Shown here: positions 6,269-12,063 of the stretch, piece by piece | How the letters are laid out: the number at the start of each line of letters is the position of its first letter | Numbering within the stretch: the first letter of the stretch is position 1 | DNA from: Thermohalobaculum sp045106875 | Lineage (GTDB): Bacteria > Pseudomonadota > Alphaproteobacteria > Rhodobacterales > Rhodobacteraceae | Assembly: GCA_045106875.1 (NCBI GenBank) | Contig: JBGCFK010000399.1 | Coordinates: 1-14,887, forward strand | Direction of reading: 5' to 3' | Length of the DNA stretch: 14,887 bases | Notes under the pieces: model-generated | The model's input: the letters and a program-made list of their open reading frames with translations, nothing else | Database searches by the model: none | What the model was told of the DNA's origin: nothing | Program-made: the position numbers and the translations under genes

Positions 6269-7459
6269 ATGGTACGCCCTGCCACCCGTATCAGGACGCA
6301 GGTTGCGATCATCGGTGGCGGGCCGTCCGGTCTGTTGCTTGGCCAGCTTCTGCATCGCCGCGGGATCGACAACATCGTGCTGGAACGCCGCGACAAGACC
6401 CATGTGCTGTCACGGGTACGCGCAGGCGTTCTGGAGCGCGGGCTCGTAGACCTGATGCGCGAAGCCGGTGTCGGCGACCGGGTCACCGGCGATGGCCTGG
6501 CCCATGACGGCACGCTGATATGCTACGATGACCAGACTTTCCGTGTGGATTTCAAGACGCTTACTGGCCACTCTGTCATGGTCTATGGCCAGACCGAGGT
6601 CACGCGGGATCTATATGCTGCACGCGCGGTCGCGGCTGCGCCCACCATGTTCGATGTCGAGGATGTGGTGATCCAAGATGCCGATACCGACACCCCTTTC
6701 GTAACCTGTTCCGTCAACGGTGATAACAGACGGATCGACTGTGATTTCATCGCTGGATGTGATGGGTTCCACGGGATTTCGCGCAAGACCATCCCATCGG
6801 CAGTGCTGAAGGAATACGAGCGCGCCTACCCGTTTGGCTGGCTTGGCCTTTTGTCCGAAACACCCCCTGTGGATCACGAGCTTGTTTATGCCAACTCGGC
6901 GCGCGGCTTTGCGCTTTGCTCCATGCGCAATCCGAACCTCTCGAGATACTATATTCAACGCCCCGTAGCCGAAAAGGACACGGGCATGTCCGATGAGGCT
7001 TTCTGGGACGAGTTGCGCCGCCGTATTCCTGATCAACAGGCCGAGACGCTGATCACAGGCCCATCGATCGAGAAATCCTTCGCCGCGCTCCGGTCCTATG
7101 TCGCCGAGCCAATGCGCTGGGGTCGCCTGTTCCTGTGCGGGGATGCAGCACATATCGTGCCGCCCACGGGCGCGAAGGGGCTGAACACGGCAGCTTCCGA
7201 TGTGCACTATCTCTATAATGGCCTTCGCCAGTTCTATGAGGAGCACGATCCCGAAGGCATCGACCGGTACTCAAATCGTGCGCTGGCACGAGTCTGGAAG
7301 GTCGAGCGGTTCTCGTGGTGGTTCACCTCTCTCATGCACCGCTTCCCAGACCAGAACAGTTTTGATCAGAAGATGCAGATTGCCGAATTGGACTTCTTGG
7401 CGGAAAATGAAAATGCACAGCGCGCCATGGCTGCCAACTATGTCGGGCTACCCTATTGA
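6269..7459 (+). CDS. pobA: 4-hydroxybenzoate 3-monooxygenase
   Basis: The 396-residue protein matches p-hydroxybenzoate hydroxylase over its whole length. This FAD enzyme uses NAD(P)H and O2 to convert 4-hydroxybenzoate into protocatechuate in the cytoplasm. Visible motifs are QVAIIGGGPSG (FAD site, about 11-21), CDGFHG (164-169), LFLCGDAAHIVPPTGAKG (287-304) and the terminal NYVGLPY. With an offset of about six from the Pseudomonas enzyme, the active-site residues Tyr201, Ser212, Arg214, Pro293 and Tyr385 correspond to Tyr207, Ser218, Arg220, Pro299 and Tyr391. All appear conserved. The start at ATG 6269 gives a few residues more than the classical N-terminus; the long upstream extension in the same frame overlaps the previous gene and is not real. 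It follows the flavin monooxygenase by five bases and precedes pcaD by 16. Confidence 0.96.
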   Translation: MVRPATRIRTQVAIIGGGPSGLLLGQLLHRRGIDNIVLERRDKTHVLSRVRAGVLERGLVDLMREAGVGDRVTGDGLAHDGTLICYDDQTFRVDFKTLTGHSVMVYGQTEVTRDLYAARAVAAAPTMFDVEDVVIQDADTDTPFVTCSVNGDNRRIDCDFIAGCDGFHGISRKTIPSAVLKEYERAYPFGWLGLLSETPPVDHELVYANSARGFALCSMRNPNLSRYYIQRPVAEKDTGMSDEAFWDELRRRIPDQQAETLITGPSIEKSFAALRSYVAEPMRWGRLFLCGDAAHIVPPTGAKGLNTAASDVHYLYNGLRQFYEEHDPEGIDRYSNRALARVWKVERFSWWFTSLMHRFPDQNSFDQKMQIAELDFLAENENAQRAMAANYVGLPY

Positions 7460-7475
7460 TGTGAGGACAGTGCCG

Positions 7476-8264
7476 ATGAATGTATTCGAGACGGAAGATG
7501 TACGGCTGCATTGGCGCGAAGATGGCGATCCATCGGGTGCGCCTGTGCTGTTCGCCAACTCGCTCGGCACCGATCTGAGGCTGTGGGACGCAGTTTTGCC
7601 CCTGCTGCCCAGGGGCCTGCGCTTTGTCCGATACGACAAGCGCGGGCATGGTCTTTCGGATTGTCCTGACGGACCCTACACGATGGAGACTCTGACGGCA
7701 GATGCCGCAGCGCTGATCGAAGGGCTGGCGCTTGGCCCGGTTGCTGTGGTCGGACTGTCCATTGGCGGCATGATAGCGCAAGGGCTGGCCGCAGGTCGGC
7801 CCGATCTGGTGAACGGCGCCGTCCTGTCCTGTACAGCGGCAAGGATGGGAACGCCCGAGATCTGGGAGGGTCGCATGGCGGCGGTGCGGGCGGGTGGCAT
7901 CGACTCGATCGCCGATGCAGTGATGGAACGCTGGTTCAGCCCTAGTTTCCGCGCTTCGCCCAAGATGTCGCCTTGGCGGAACATGCTGACCCGTACCCCT
8001 GTCGCAGGTTATCTTGGGTGCAGTGGGGCGCTGGCCACTGCCGATCTGACTTCAAGCACGCCCGGCATTGACCGGCCGGTTATGGCTATCGCGGGCGAAG
8101 TCGATGGCTCCAGCCCTCCCGCGGTCGTAAAGGCCACCGCCGACCTGATCAAAGGGGCGCGGTTCCATACGGTTCCCGGTGTCGGCCACTTGCCATGCGT
8201 CGAGGCGCCAGAGGCCTATGCTGCGCTGATTTCACCTTTCCTGAAGGAGGTGATGGATGTCTGA
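7476..8264 (+). CDS. pcaD: 3-oxoadipate enol-lactonase
   Basis: This 262-residue alpha/beta hydrolase is the usual length for PcaD, which hydrolyses 3-oxoadipate enol-lactone to 3-oxoadipate in the protocatechuate branch. The nucleophile elbow is VGLSIGG (Ser95), the acid is probably Asp210 in GEVDGSSPP, and the base is His238 in GVGHLPC. NSLGTDLRLWD (28-38) and YDKRGHGLSD (53-62) are typical of the family and include the oxyanion-hole region. There is no C-terminal carboxymuconolactone decarboxylase domain, so it is not a PcaL-type fusion. ATG 7476 has GAGGA (7463-7467) eight bases upstream. The reading frame extends further upstream inside pobA, but that part is a shadow. The 3' end overlaps the pcaH start by eight bases, which suggests coupled translation. 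Confidence 0.95.
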   Translation: MNVFETEDVRLHWREDGDPSGAPVLFANSLGTDLRLWDAVLPLLPRGLRFVRYDKRGHGLSDCPDGPYTMETLTADAAALIEGLALGPVAVVGLSIGGMIAQGLAAGRPDLVNGAVLSCTAARMGTPEIWEGRMAAVRAGGIDSIADAVMERWFSPSFRASPKMSPWRNMLTRTPVAGYLGCSGALATADLTSSTPGIDRPVMAIAGEVDGSSPPAVVKATADLIKGARFHTVPGVGHLPCVEAPEAYAALISPFLKEVMDV

Positions 8265-8988
8265 CGGGCCGGGCAGGTTCCTGTCTCGTGACCGCACCAA
8301 GCACCCGGCTGCCTTCCACCCTGCCTACAAATCCTCTGTTCACCGCTCACCAACCCGCGCGCTTTTGTCGTTTCCCAGCTCGCTTTCCGAGGAGACCGGC
8401 CCGGTCTTTGGACACTCGATCTTGAACGAAGGCGACAGTGACCTGATCACAAACTTCGCCAAGCCGGGAGAGGCCGCGATTGGCCCGCGCATCCTTGTGA
8501 ATGGCCGCGTGCTCGACGAGAACGCGCGCGCTGTTCCTGGTGCACTGATCGAGATTTGGCAGGCCAACTCGGGCGGGCGTTATCGCCACAACAATGATGG
8601 CTACCTTGCGCCGCTGGATCCGAACTTTAGCGGTTGTGGACGGTGCATCACCGCCGAGGATGGGTCTTTTGAGTTCCGGACGGTCCAGCCGGGTGCCTAT
8701 CCCTGGCCAAATGGACCCAACGCCTGGCGACCCATGCACATCCATTTCTCGGTGTTCGGGCACAGTTTTGCGCAACGCCTGATCACCCAGATGTATTTCG
8801 AGGGTGACCCGTTGATCCCGTTCTGCCCGATTGCGGGTGCGATCTCGGACCAAAGGGCGCTGGACAGGCTGGTCGCTCCGCTGGACTTGGATGCAGCAAA
8901 GCCCATGGACGCGTTGGCCTACAAGTTCGATATCGTTTTGCGTGGACGCCAACAATCCGTGTTTGAGAACCATGCGGAGGGGATGTGA
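8257..8988 (+). CDS. pcaH: Protocatechuate 3,4-dioxygenase, beta subunit
   Basis: This 243-residue protein is the iron-bearing subunit of the intradiol dioxygenase that opens protocatechuate to 3-carboxy-cis,cis-muconate. The four Fe(III) ligands are visible: Tyr116 in NDGYLAPLDPNF, Tyr148 in PGAYPW, and His161 and His163 in RPMHIHFS. The spacing is that of the Pseudomonas beta chain. The LITQMYFEGDPLIPFCPI and AYKFDIVLRG segments are also strongly conserved in this family. A near-ideal ribosome site, AAGGAGG (8244-8250), lies inside the end of pcaD seven bases from ATG 8257. The stop overlaps the pcaG start. It assembles with PcaG as (alpha-beta)n oligomers. Confidence 0.97.
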   Translation: MSDGPGRFLSRDRTKHPAAFHPAYKSSVHRSPTRALLSFPSSLSEETGPVFGHSILNEGDSDLITNFAKPGEAAIGPRILVNGRVLDENARAVPGALIEIWQANSGGRYRHNNDGYLAPLDPNFSGCGRCITAEDGSFEFRTVQPGAYPWPNGPNAWRPMHIHFSVFGHSFAQRLITQMYFEGDPLIPFCPIAGAISDQRALDRLVAPLDLDAAKPMDALAYKFDIVLRGRQQSVFENHAEGM

Positions 8989-9596
8989 TGCCGCCGCATA
9001 CCCGCCTGTTTGAAAGCCCCTCGCAAACCGCAGGACCATACGTGCATATCGGTTGCACCCCGGCTCATTGCGGGATCAGGCGTGACAGGCCGGATTTTGG
9101 AAGATCCATGATCAGCGGTCCTGTCGAGGGCCAGCAAATCACGATCAGCGGAGTGCTCTACGACGGGACGTCTGCACCGATCCCGGATGCCATGATCGAG
9201 ATCTGGCAGGCGGATGCTGCCGGTCGGTTTCCAGGTCATGATCCGCGTGGGCAGGCCGCCCCCAACTTTACCGGATGGGGCCGTGCACCTTCGGACCCTC
9301 AGACTGGTGCATATCGGTTCACCACTGTCAAACCCGGCCGCGTGCCCTGGCCAGATGGTACTTTGCAAGCGCCTCATGTCTCGGTCTGGCTGGTCGCACG
9401 TGGGATCAATGTAGGGCTTCAGACACGCTTCTATTTTGATGACGAGCCGGACGCCAATGCCGAGGATCCAATCCTGAAGGCGATCAATGACGGCACACGA
9501 ATCCCCAGCTTGCTTGCGCATCGGACTGCCGAGGGTCAGTATCGGTTCGACATTTACCTGCAAGGACCGCAAGAGACGGTCTTCTTCGACATCTAG
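8988..9596 (+). CDS. pcaG: Protocatechuate 3,4-dioxygenase, alpha subunit
   Basis: The 202-residue protein shares the intradiol dioxygenase fold with PcaH but lacks the complete iron-ligand set, as expected of the alpha chain. The PSQTAGPYVHIG N-terminus, the AMIEIWQADAAGRF and PNFTGWGR segments, and APHVSVWLVARGI (where PcaH has its HxH) are all typical. I prefer ATG 8988, which shares one base with the pcaH stop (TGATG) and has GGAGGGG (8976-8982) five bases upstream. A GTG one codon earlier at 8985 is possible. The alpha chain shapes the substrate pocket by supplying residues next to the beta-chain iron. The next gene follows after a 109-base gap filled by a palindromic element. Confidence 0.95.
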   Translation: MPPHTRLFESPSQTAGPYVHIGCTPAHCGIRRDRPDFGRSMISGPVEGQQITISGVLYDGTSAPIPDAMIEIWQADAAGRFPGHDPRGQAAPNFTGWGRAPSDPQTGAYRFTTVKPGRVPWPDGTLQAPHVSVWLVARGINVGLQTRFYFDDEPDANAEDPILKAINDGTRIPSLLAHRTAEGQYRFDIYLQGPQETVFFDI

Positions 9597-9598
9597 AG

Positions 9599-9691
9599 CG
9601 TTTTCGGAGCAATCTGGACCAGTCGTATCGGAAATGGCCCGTGTGCGCATAGCGTGGCAGGGCATTTGCGAGTCAAATTGCTCCGAGAACG
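9599..9691. repeat. 93-bp imperfect palindromic element between pcaG and the BKACE gene
   Basis: Outer arms CGTTTTCGGAGCAAT (9599-9613) and ATTGCTCCGAGAACG (9677-9691) are complementary at 14 of 15 positions. Inner arms AAATGGCCC (9632-9640) and GGGCATTT (9660-9667) also pair, with one bulged base. The element begins two bases after the pcaG stop and ends 14 bases before the next ATG. It looks like a REP/MITE-type intergenic palindrome that would fold in the operon mRNA, where it could limit read-through or stabilise the upstream message. It carries no reading frame of its own. Confidence 0.65.
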
Positions 9692-9705
9692 AACTAGGAA
9701 ACGCC

Positions 9706-10539
9706 ATGACCAAGCCTTGCATCATATGCGTTGCCATCACTGGCAGCGTTCCGCAAAAATCTGACAATCCGGCGGTACCAATCACCGTGGCGGAACAAGT
9801 CGAGTCGACGCACGCGGCCTTCGAGGCAGGCGCGAGCATCTGCCATGCCCATGTGCGAATGGGAGACGGCACCCCAACCTCGGACCCGGACCGCTTCGCA
9901 CGCCTGAAGGAGGGGCTGGACACGCATTGCCCCGGCATGATCACACAGTTCTCAACAGGTGGGCGCTCAGGTGCCGGGCAGGAAAGGGGTGGGATGCTGT
10001 CCCTGCGTCCCGACATGGCCTCGCTATCGGTTGGCTCGAACAACTTCCCGACCCGCGTCTACGAGAACCCGCCTGATCTTGTGGACTGGCTGGCCTCGGA
10101 GATGCTGGAACATGGCGTAAAGCCCGAGATCGAGGCGTTCGACCTGTCACATATTCTGCACGCAGCGCTTATGGCAAAGCGGGGGCAGTTGGCTGGCACG
10201 CCTTATGTCCAGTTTGTCATGGGTGTGAAGAACGCCATGCCCGCCGATCGCGAGGTGTTCGATTTCTACGTGAAGACCGTGCACCGGCTGTTCGGCAAGG
10301 ACGCGGATTGGTGCGCTGCCGGAATTGCGGCCAATCAGATCGTGCTGAACGAGTGGGCCGTGTCCGCGGGGGGGCATGCCCGCACGGGGCTTGAGGACAA
10401 TGTGAGGCTGAACCGCAACACCCTCGCGCCCTCCAATGCCGCGCTGGTCGAGCGTGTGGTCGAGATTTGTGCGAAACATGAGCGCCCAGTCGCCACGCCT
10501 GCCAAGGCGCGTCAGATGTTGGGTCTGCGTGCGGCGTGA
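9706..10539 (+). CDS. Beta-keto acid cleavage enzyme (BKACE, DUF849 family); candidate 3-oxoadipate-cleaving enzyme
   Basis: The 277-residue TIM-barrel protein belongs to the DUF849/Kce family. These Zn-dependent enzymes react a beta-keto acid with acetyl-CoA to give acetoacetate and a CoA ester. Zn ligands appear as His47 and His49 in CHAHVR and Glu230 in ARTGLEDN. Residues matching the Kce catalytic set are Ser83 (QFSTGG), Glu143 (EIEAFD), Arg226 and Asp231. ATG 9706 has AGGAA (9696-9700) five bases upstream; a longer in-frame extension into pcaG is a shadow. It is the last gene of the pob-pca operon, where pcaI, pcaJ and pcaF would often be found. By family chemistry 3-oxoadipate would give succinyl-CoA plus acetoacetate. 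Family assignment is strong; the 3-oxoadipate substrate is inferred from context. Confidence 0.9.
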   Translation: MTKPCIICVAITGSVPQKSDNPAVPITVAEQVESTHAAFEAGASICHAHVRMGDGTPTSDPDRFARLKEGLDTHCPGMITQFSTGGRSGAGQERGGMLSLRPDMASLSVGSNNFPTRVYENPPDLVDWLASEMLEHGVKPEIEAFDLSHILHAALMAKRGQLAGTPYVQFVMGVKNAMPADREVFDFYVKTVHRLFGKDADWCAAGIAANQIVLNEWAVSAGGHARTGLEDNVRLNRNTLAPSNAALVERVVEICAKHERPVATPAKARQMLGLRAA

Positions 10540-10546
10540 GCCCATT

Positions 10547-10592
10547 GCAGGGTTTGGCCCTGCGGGCCCAATGTGGGGGCGCCGCCCCCACA
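10547..10592 (+). terminator. Tandem hairpins ending the pob-pca operon
   Basis: Two stems follow the BKACE stop. The first is GCAGGG-TTTGG-CCCTGC (10547-10563). The second is a stronger 9-bp perfect stem TGTGGGGGC-GCC-GCCCCCACA (10572-10592). They sit between two convergent genes (BKACE on plus, pcaB on minus), where a bidirectional terminator is expected. There is no clear U-tract, so the mechanism could be mRNA 3'-end protection rather than classical intrinsic termination. Confidence 0.6.
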
Positions 10593-10593
10593 C

Positions 10594-10620
10594 CCCCGAG
10601 GTATTTTCGGCAAGATGAAG
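10594..10620 (-). repeat. Rhodobacteraceae-type intergenic repeat, copy 2 (inverted)
   Basis: This is the reverse complement of the unit at 4876-4902 with one mismatch in 27 positions. As in copy 1, the GC-rich hairpin lies on the CCTCGGGG side. The two copies face each other across 5.7 kb and bracket the flavin monooxygenase-pobA-pcaDHG-BKACE block. It ends eight bases from the pcaB stop. Confidence 0.75.
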
Positions 10621-10628
10621 AGAACGGA

Positions 10629-11687
10629 TCACTCCGTCGGCTGGCCGATCCGTTCGATCTGGGACAGTACATCCGAGCTGTGGCGGGTCGCGGCGCCCGT
10701 CGCTTCAGCCATGGCAGGAAGTACCAGCCATTCCAGCGCCCAAGCTGTTCCCGATCGCTCCTGCTCGTGGATCATGGCTTGGCCCAGAATGCCCTGCTGC
10801 CCGGCAACATAGCGCGCCAGCGTCACAATTGCTTCGGCAATGATGGGGTTCTGCTTGTGCGGCATGGCCGAGCTGCCTCCTCCACCCGAGAGTTGGATCT
10901 CATCGACACCCTGCTGTGCCATAAGCGCGATGTCCTGTCCCATCTTGCCAAGCGCGCCGGCGACCATCATCAAGGCGTGGCCATACTCGGCTACCGGCGC
11001 ACGCGCCGAATGCCACACAGGTGCGTCAGGCAGGCCCAGTTCACGCGCCACGAGTTTGGCCATCTGGTCGCCTGTGCCCTCTGGTTGATCACGCAGGCCT
11101 ACAGCACCGCCAACATGAACGGGCAGAGCCTTGGCAATCTCGGCCAATCGCGTGCGTGCCGCGGCCAAGGGGCGGGACCAGATCTCCAAGCGAGCGAATA
11201 CCGGGAGGGGCAAGGCCGCCTGCATTCTCGTCCGGCCCATCATCATCCTGTTACCATAAGCAGTTCTCAGATCGGACAGCGTGGCAAGTGCTTCGGCCAA
11301 TCGGGCGTCCAAAATCCAAGCAACCTCGCGCAATGCCAACACCATGGCCGTGTCAATGACATCCTGACTTGTTGCGCCTGTATGGATTGCATCGGCGGCA
11401 TCCCCAGCCGCGCCTTTCAGCGTCCTGATCAAAGCAGGGACGGGCAGCCCGTCCCGATTGGAACCTGCTGCCAAAGCGGCCAAATCCGGCTCGAACAAGT
11501 CAATCACCGCGAGAGCCGCGTCAGCGTTGGCCCTGCTGACCGAGCCGGTTTTGCCCAGCGCCTTCGTCCACGCACGTTCAAATGCCAGCATATGCGCCAG
11601 GAATCGAGACGCGGAAAATGCCTCGGCGACTTGCGGGTCCGACAGCACCTGCCCAAAGAGCCCGCTTGAGGTCAGAGCCCCGGTCAT
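10629..11687 (-). CDS. pcaB: 3-carboxy-cis,cis-muconate cycloisomerase
   Basis: The 352-residue protein belongs to the fumarase/aspartase superfamily. It carries the signature GSSAMPHKQNP (271-281), which supplies the catalytic-loop serine, and HTGATSQD (102-109), the substrate-binding loop of PcaB and adenylosuccinate lyase relatives. PcaB closes 3-carboxy-cis,cis-muconate, the PcaHG product, into 4-carboxymuconolactone. The length fits the short alphaproteobacterial form, about 100 residues shorter than the Pseudomonas enzyme because the C-terminal domain is absent. The minus-strand ATG (11685-11687) is preceded by GGGAGGA (complement of 11695-11701) at a good distance; a longer upstream frame lacks such a site. 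It is on the opposite strand from the other pca genes and convergent with them, so it needs its own promoter, in the region shared with the ABC importer. Confidence 0.94.
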   Translation of the reverse strand: MTGALTSSGLFGQVLSDPQVAEAFSASRFLAHMLAFERAWTKALGKTGSVSRANADAALAVIDLFEPDLAALAAGSNRDGLPVPALIRTLKGAAGDAADAIHTGATSQDVIDTAMVLALREVAWILDARLAEALATLSDLRTAYGNRMMMGRTRMQAALPLPVFARLEIWSRPLAAARTRLAEIAKALPVHVGGAVGLRDQPEGTGDQMAKLVARELGLPDAPVWHSARAPVAEYGHALMMVAGALGKMGQDIALMAQQGVDEIQLSGGGGSSAMPHKQNPIIAEAIVTLARYVAGQQGILGQAMIHEQERSGTAWALEWLVLPAMAEATGAATRHSSDVLSQIERIGQPTE

Positions 11688-11817
11688 CTGCACGTCCTCC
11701 CTTGTTGTGGCGTTCCGGTCAAGATGGCCCAACACTCCACGGCGCTGCAAGGGATCCGGGTGCGCAGCATGATTCGTGCGCAAATTTGAGCTCAGGGCCC
11801 ACTCGTTCAATGATACT

Positions 11818-11833
11818 CAACCCGCCAAGGTTG
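11818..11833. promoter_or_regulatory. Candidate operator dyad (LysR-like)
   Basis: CAACC (11818-11822) and GGTTG (11829-11833) are exact inverted arms separated by six bases. The core AACC-N6-GGTT resembles the AACC-N4-GGTT arrangement reported for PcaQ sites, but the spacing differs by two bases. It lies about 130 bases upstream of the pcaB start. A LysR-type regulator is plausible; PcaQ itself is not established, and no pcaQ gene is in the window. Confidence 0.35.
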
Positions 11834-11903
11834 CATGTTGGCATCCACATCCGGATCAACGCGTCTGAAAATGAGAAATGTTGCGCAGCAACAAAGCCGC
11901 GGC

Positions 11904-11932
11904 TTGACACCTGACGTAGGCAGTGCATCGTT
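11904..11932 (+). promoter_or_regulatory. Possible sigma-70 promoter of the ABC importer
   Basis: TTGACA (11904-11909) is a perfect -35 box. A 17-base spacer leads to ATCGTT (11927-11932), a poor -10 match. If used, the leader would be about 125 bases long and would include the stem-loop CGCACCA-AGCGG-TGGTGCG (11964-11982). Confidence 0.35.
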
Positions 11933-11963
11933 TCTTTCAGACGGTCAGGGCAGATCGAGCTCG

Positions 11964-11982
11964 CGCACCAAGCGGTGGTGCG
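11964..11982 (+). other. Stem-loop in the probable leader of the binding-protein gene
   Basis: CGCACCA pairs perfectly with TGGTGCG around a five-base AGCGG loop. It lies about 80 bases before the binding-protein ATG, with no U-tract and no competing stem that I could recognise. A regulatory role is not demonstrated. Confidence 0.35.
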
Positions 11983-12063
11983 GGGACGATGCTCTGCAGA
12001 GGTGAATGATCGCCCGGTGCCCGACCAGTCGCAACTGAAACTCCGCACAGGGAGCGCTACTAG

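Larger units (their letters stand above)
11688..12063. other. 376-base divergent promoter region between pcaB and the ABC importer
   Basis: No gene is supported here. Visible elements are a dyad CAACC-N6-GGTTG (11818-11833), a TTGACA box (11904-11909) on the plus strand, and a 7-bp stem-loop in the probable leader of the binding-protein gene (11964-11982). GTGCGCAAAT (11776-11785) is also found, reverse-complemented, in the first direct repeat upstream of the pob operon. The region should hold promoters in both directions and is the natural place for aromatic-responsive control. Confidence 0.6.

Noticed and set aside
7476..8264. PcaL-type fusion that would explain the missing pcaC
   Set aside because: The protein is only 262 residues and ends just after the hydrolase catalytic His region; no decarboxylase domain is present.
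9487..9705. N-terminal extension of the BKACE gene into pcaG
   Set aside because: The family N-terminus begins at MTKPCIICVAITG (9706) with its own ribosome site; the extension reads through pcaG and the palindromic element.
8919..10043. Long minus-strand frame (374 codons) opposite pcaG and the BKACE gene
   Set aside because: It is antisense to two well-recognised enzymes, shows no family motif, and is a typical high-GC shadow frame.
10536..11669. Long plus-strand frame (377 codons) opposite pcaB
   Set aside because: It mirrors pcaB, starts within the hairpin and repeat region, and encodes a Cys/Arg/Gln-rich sequence with no recognisable domain.
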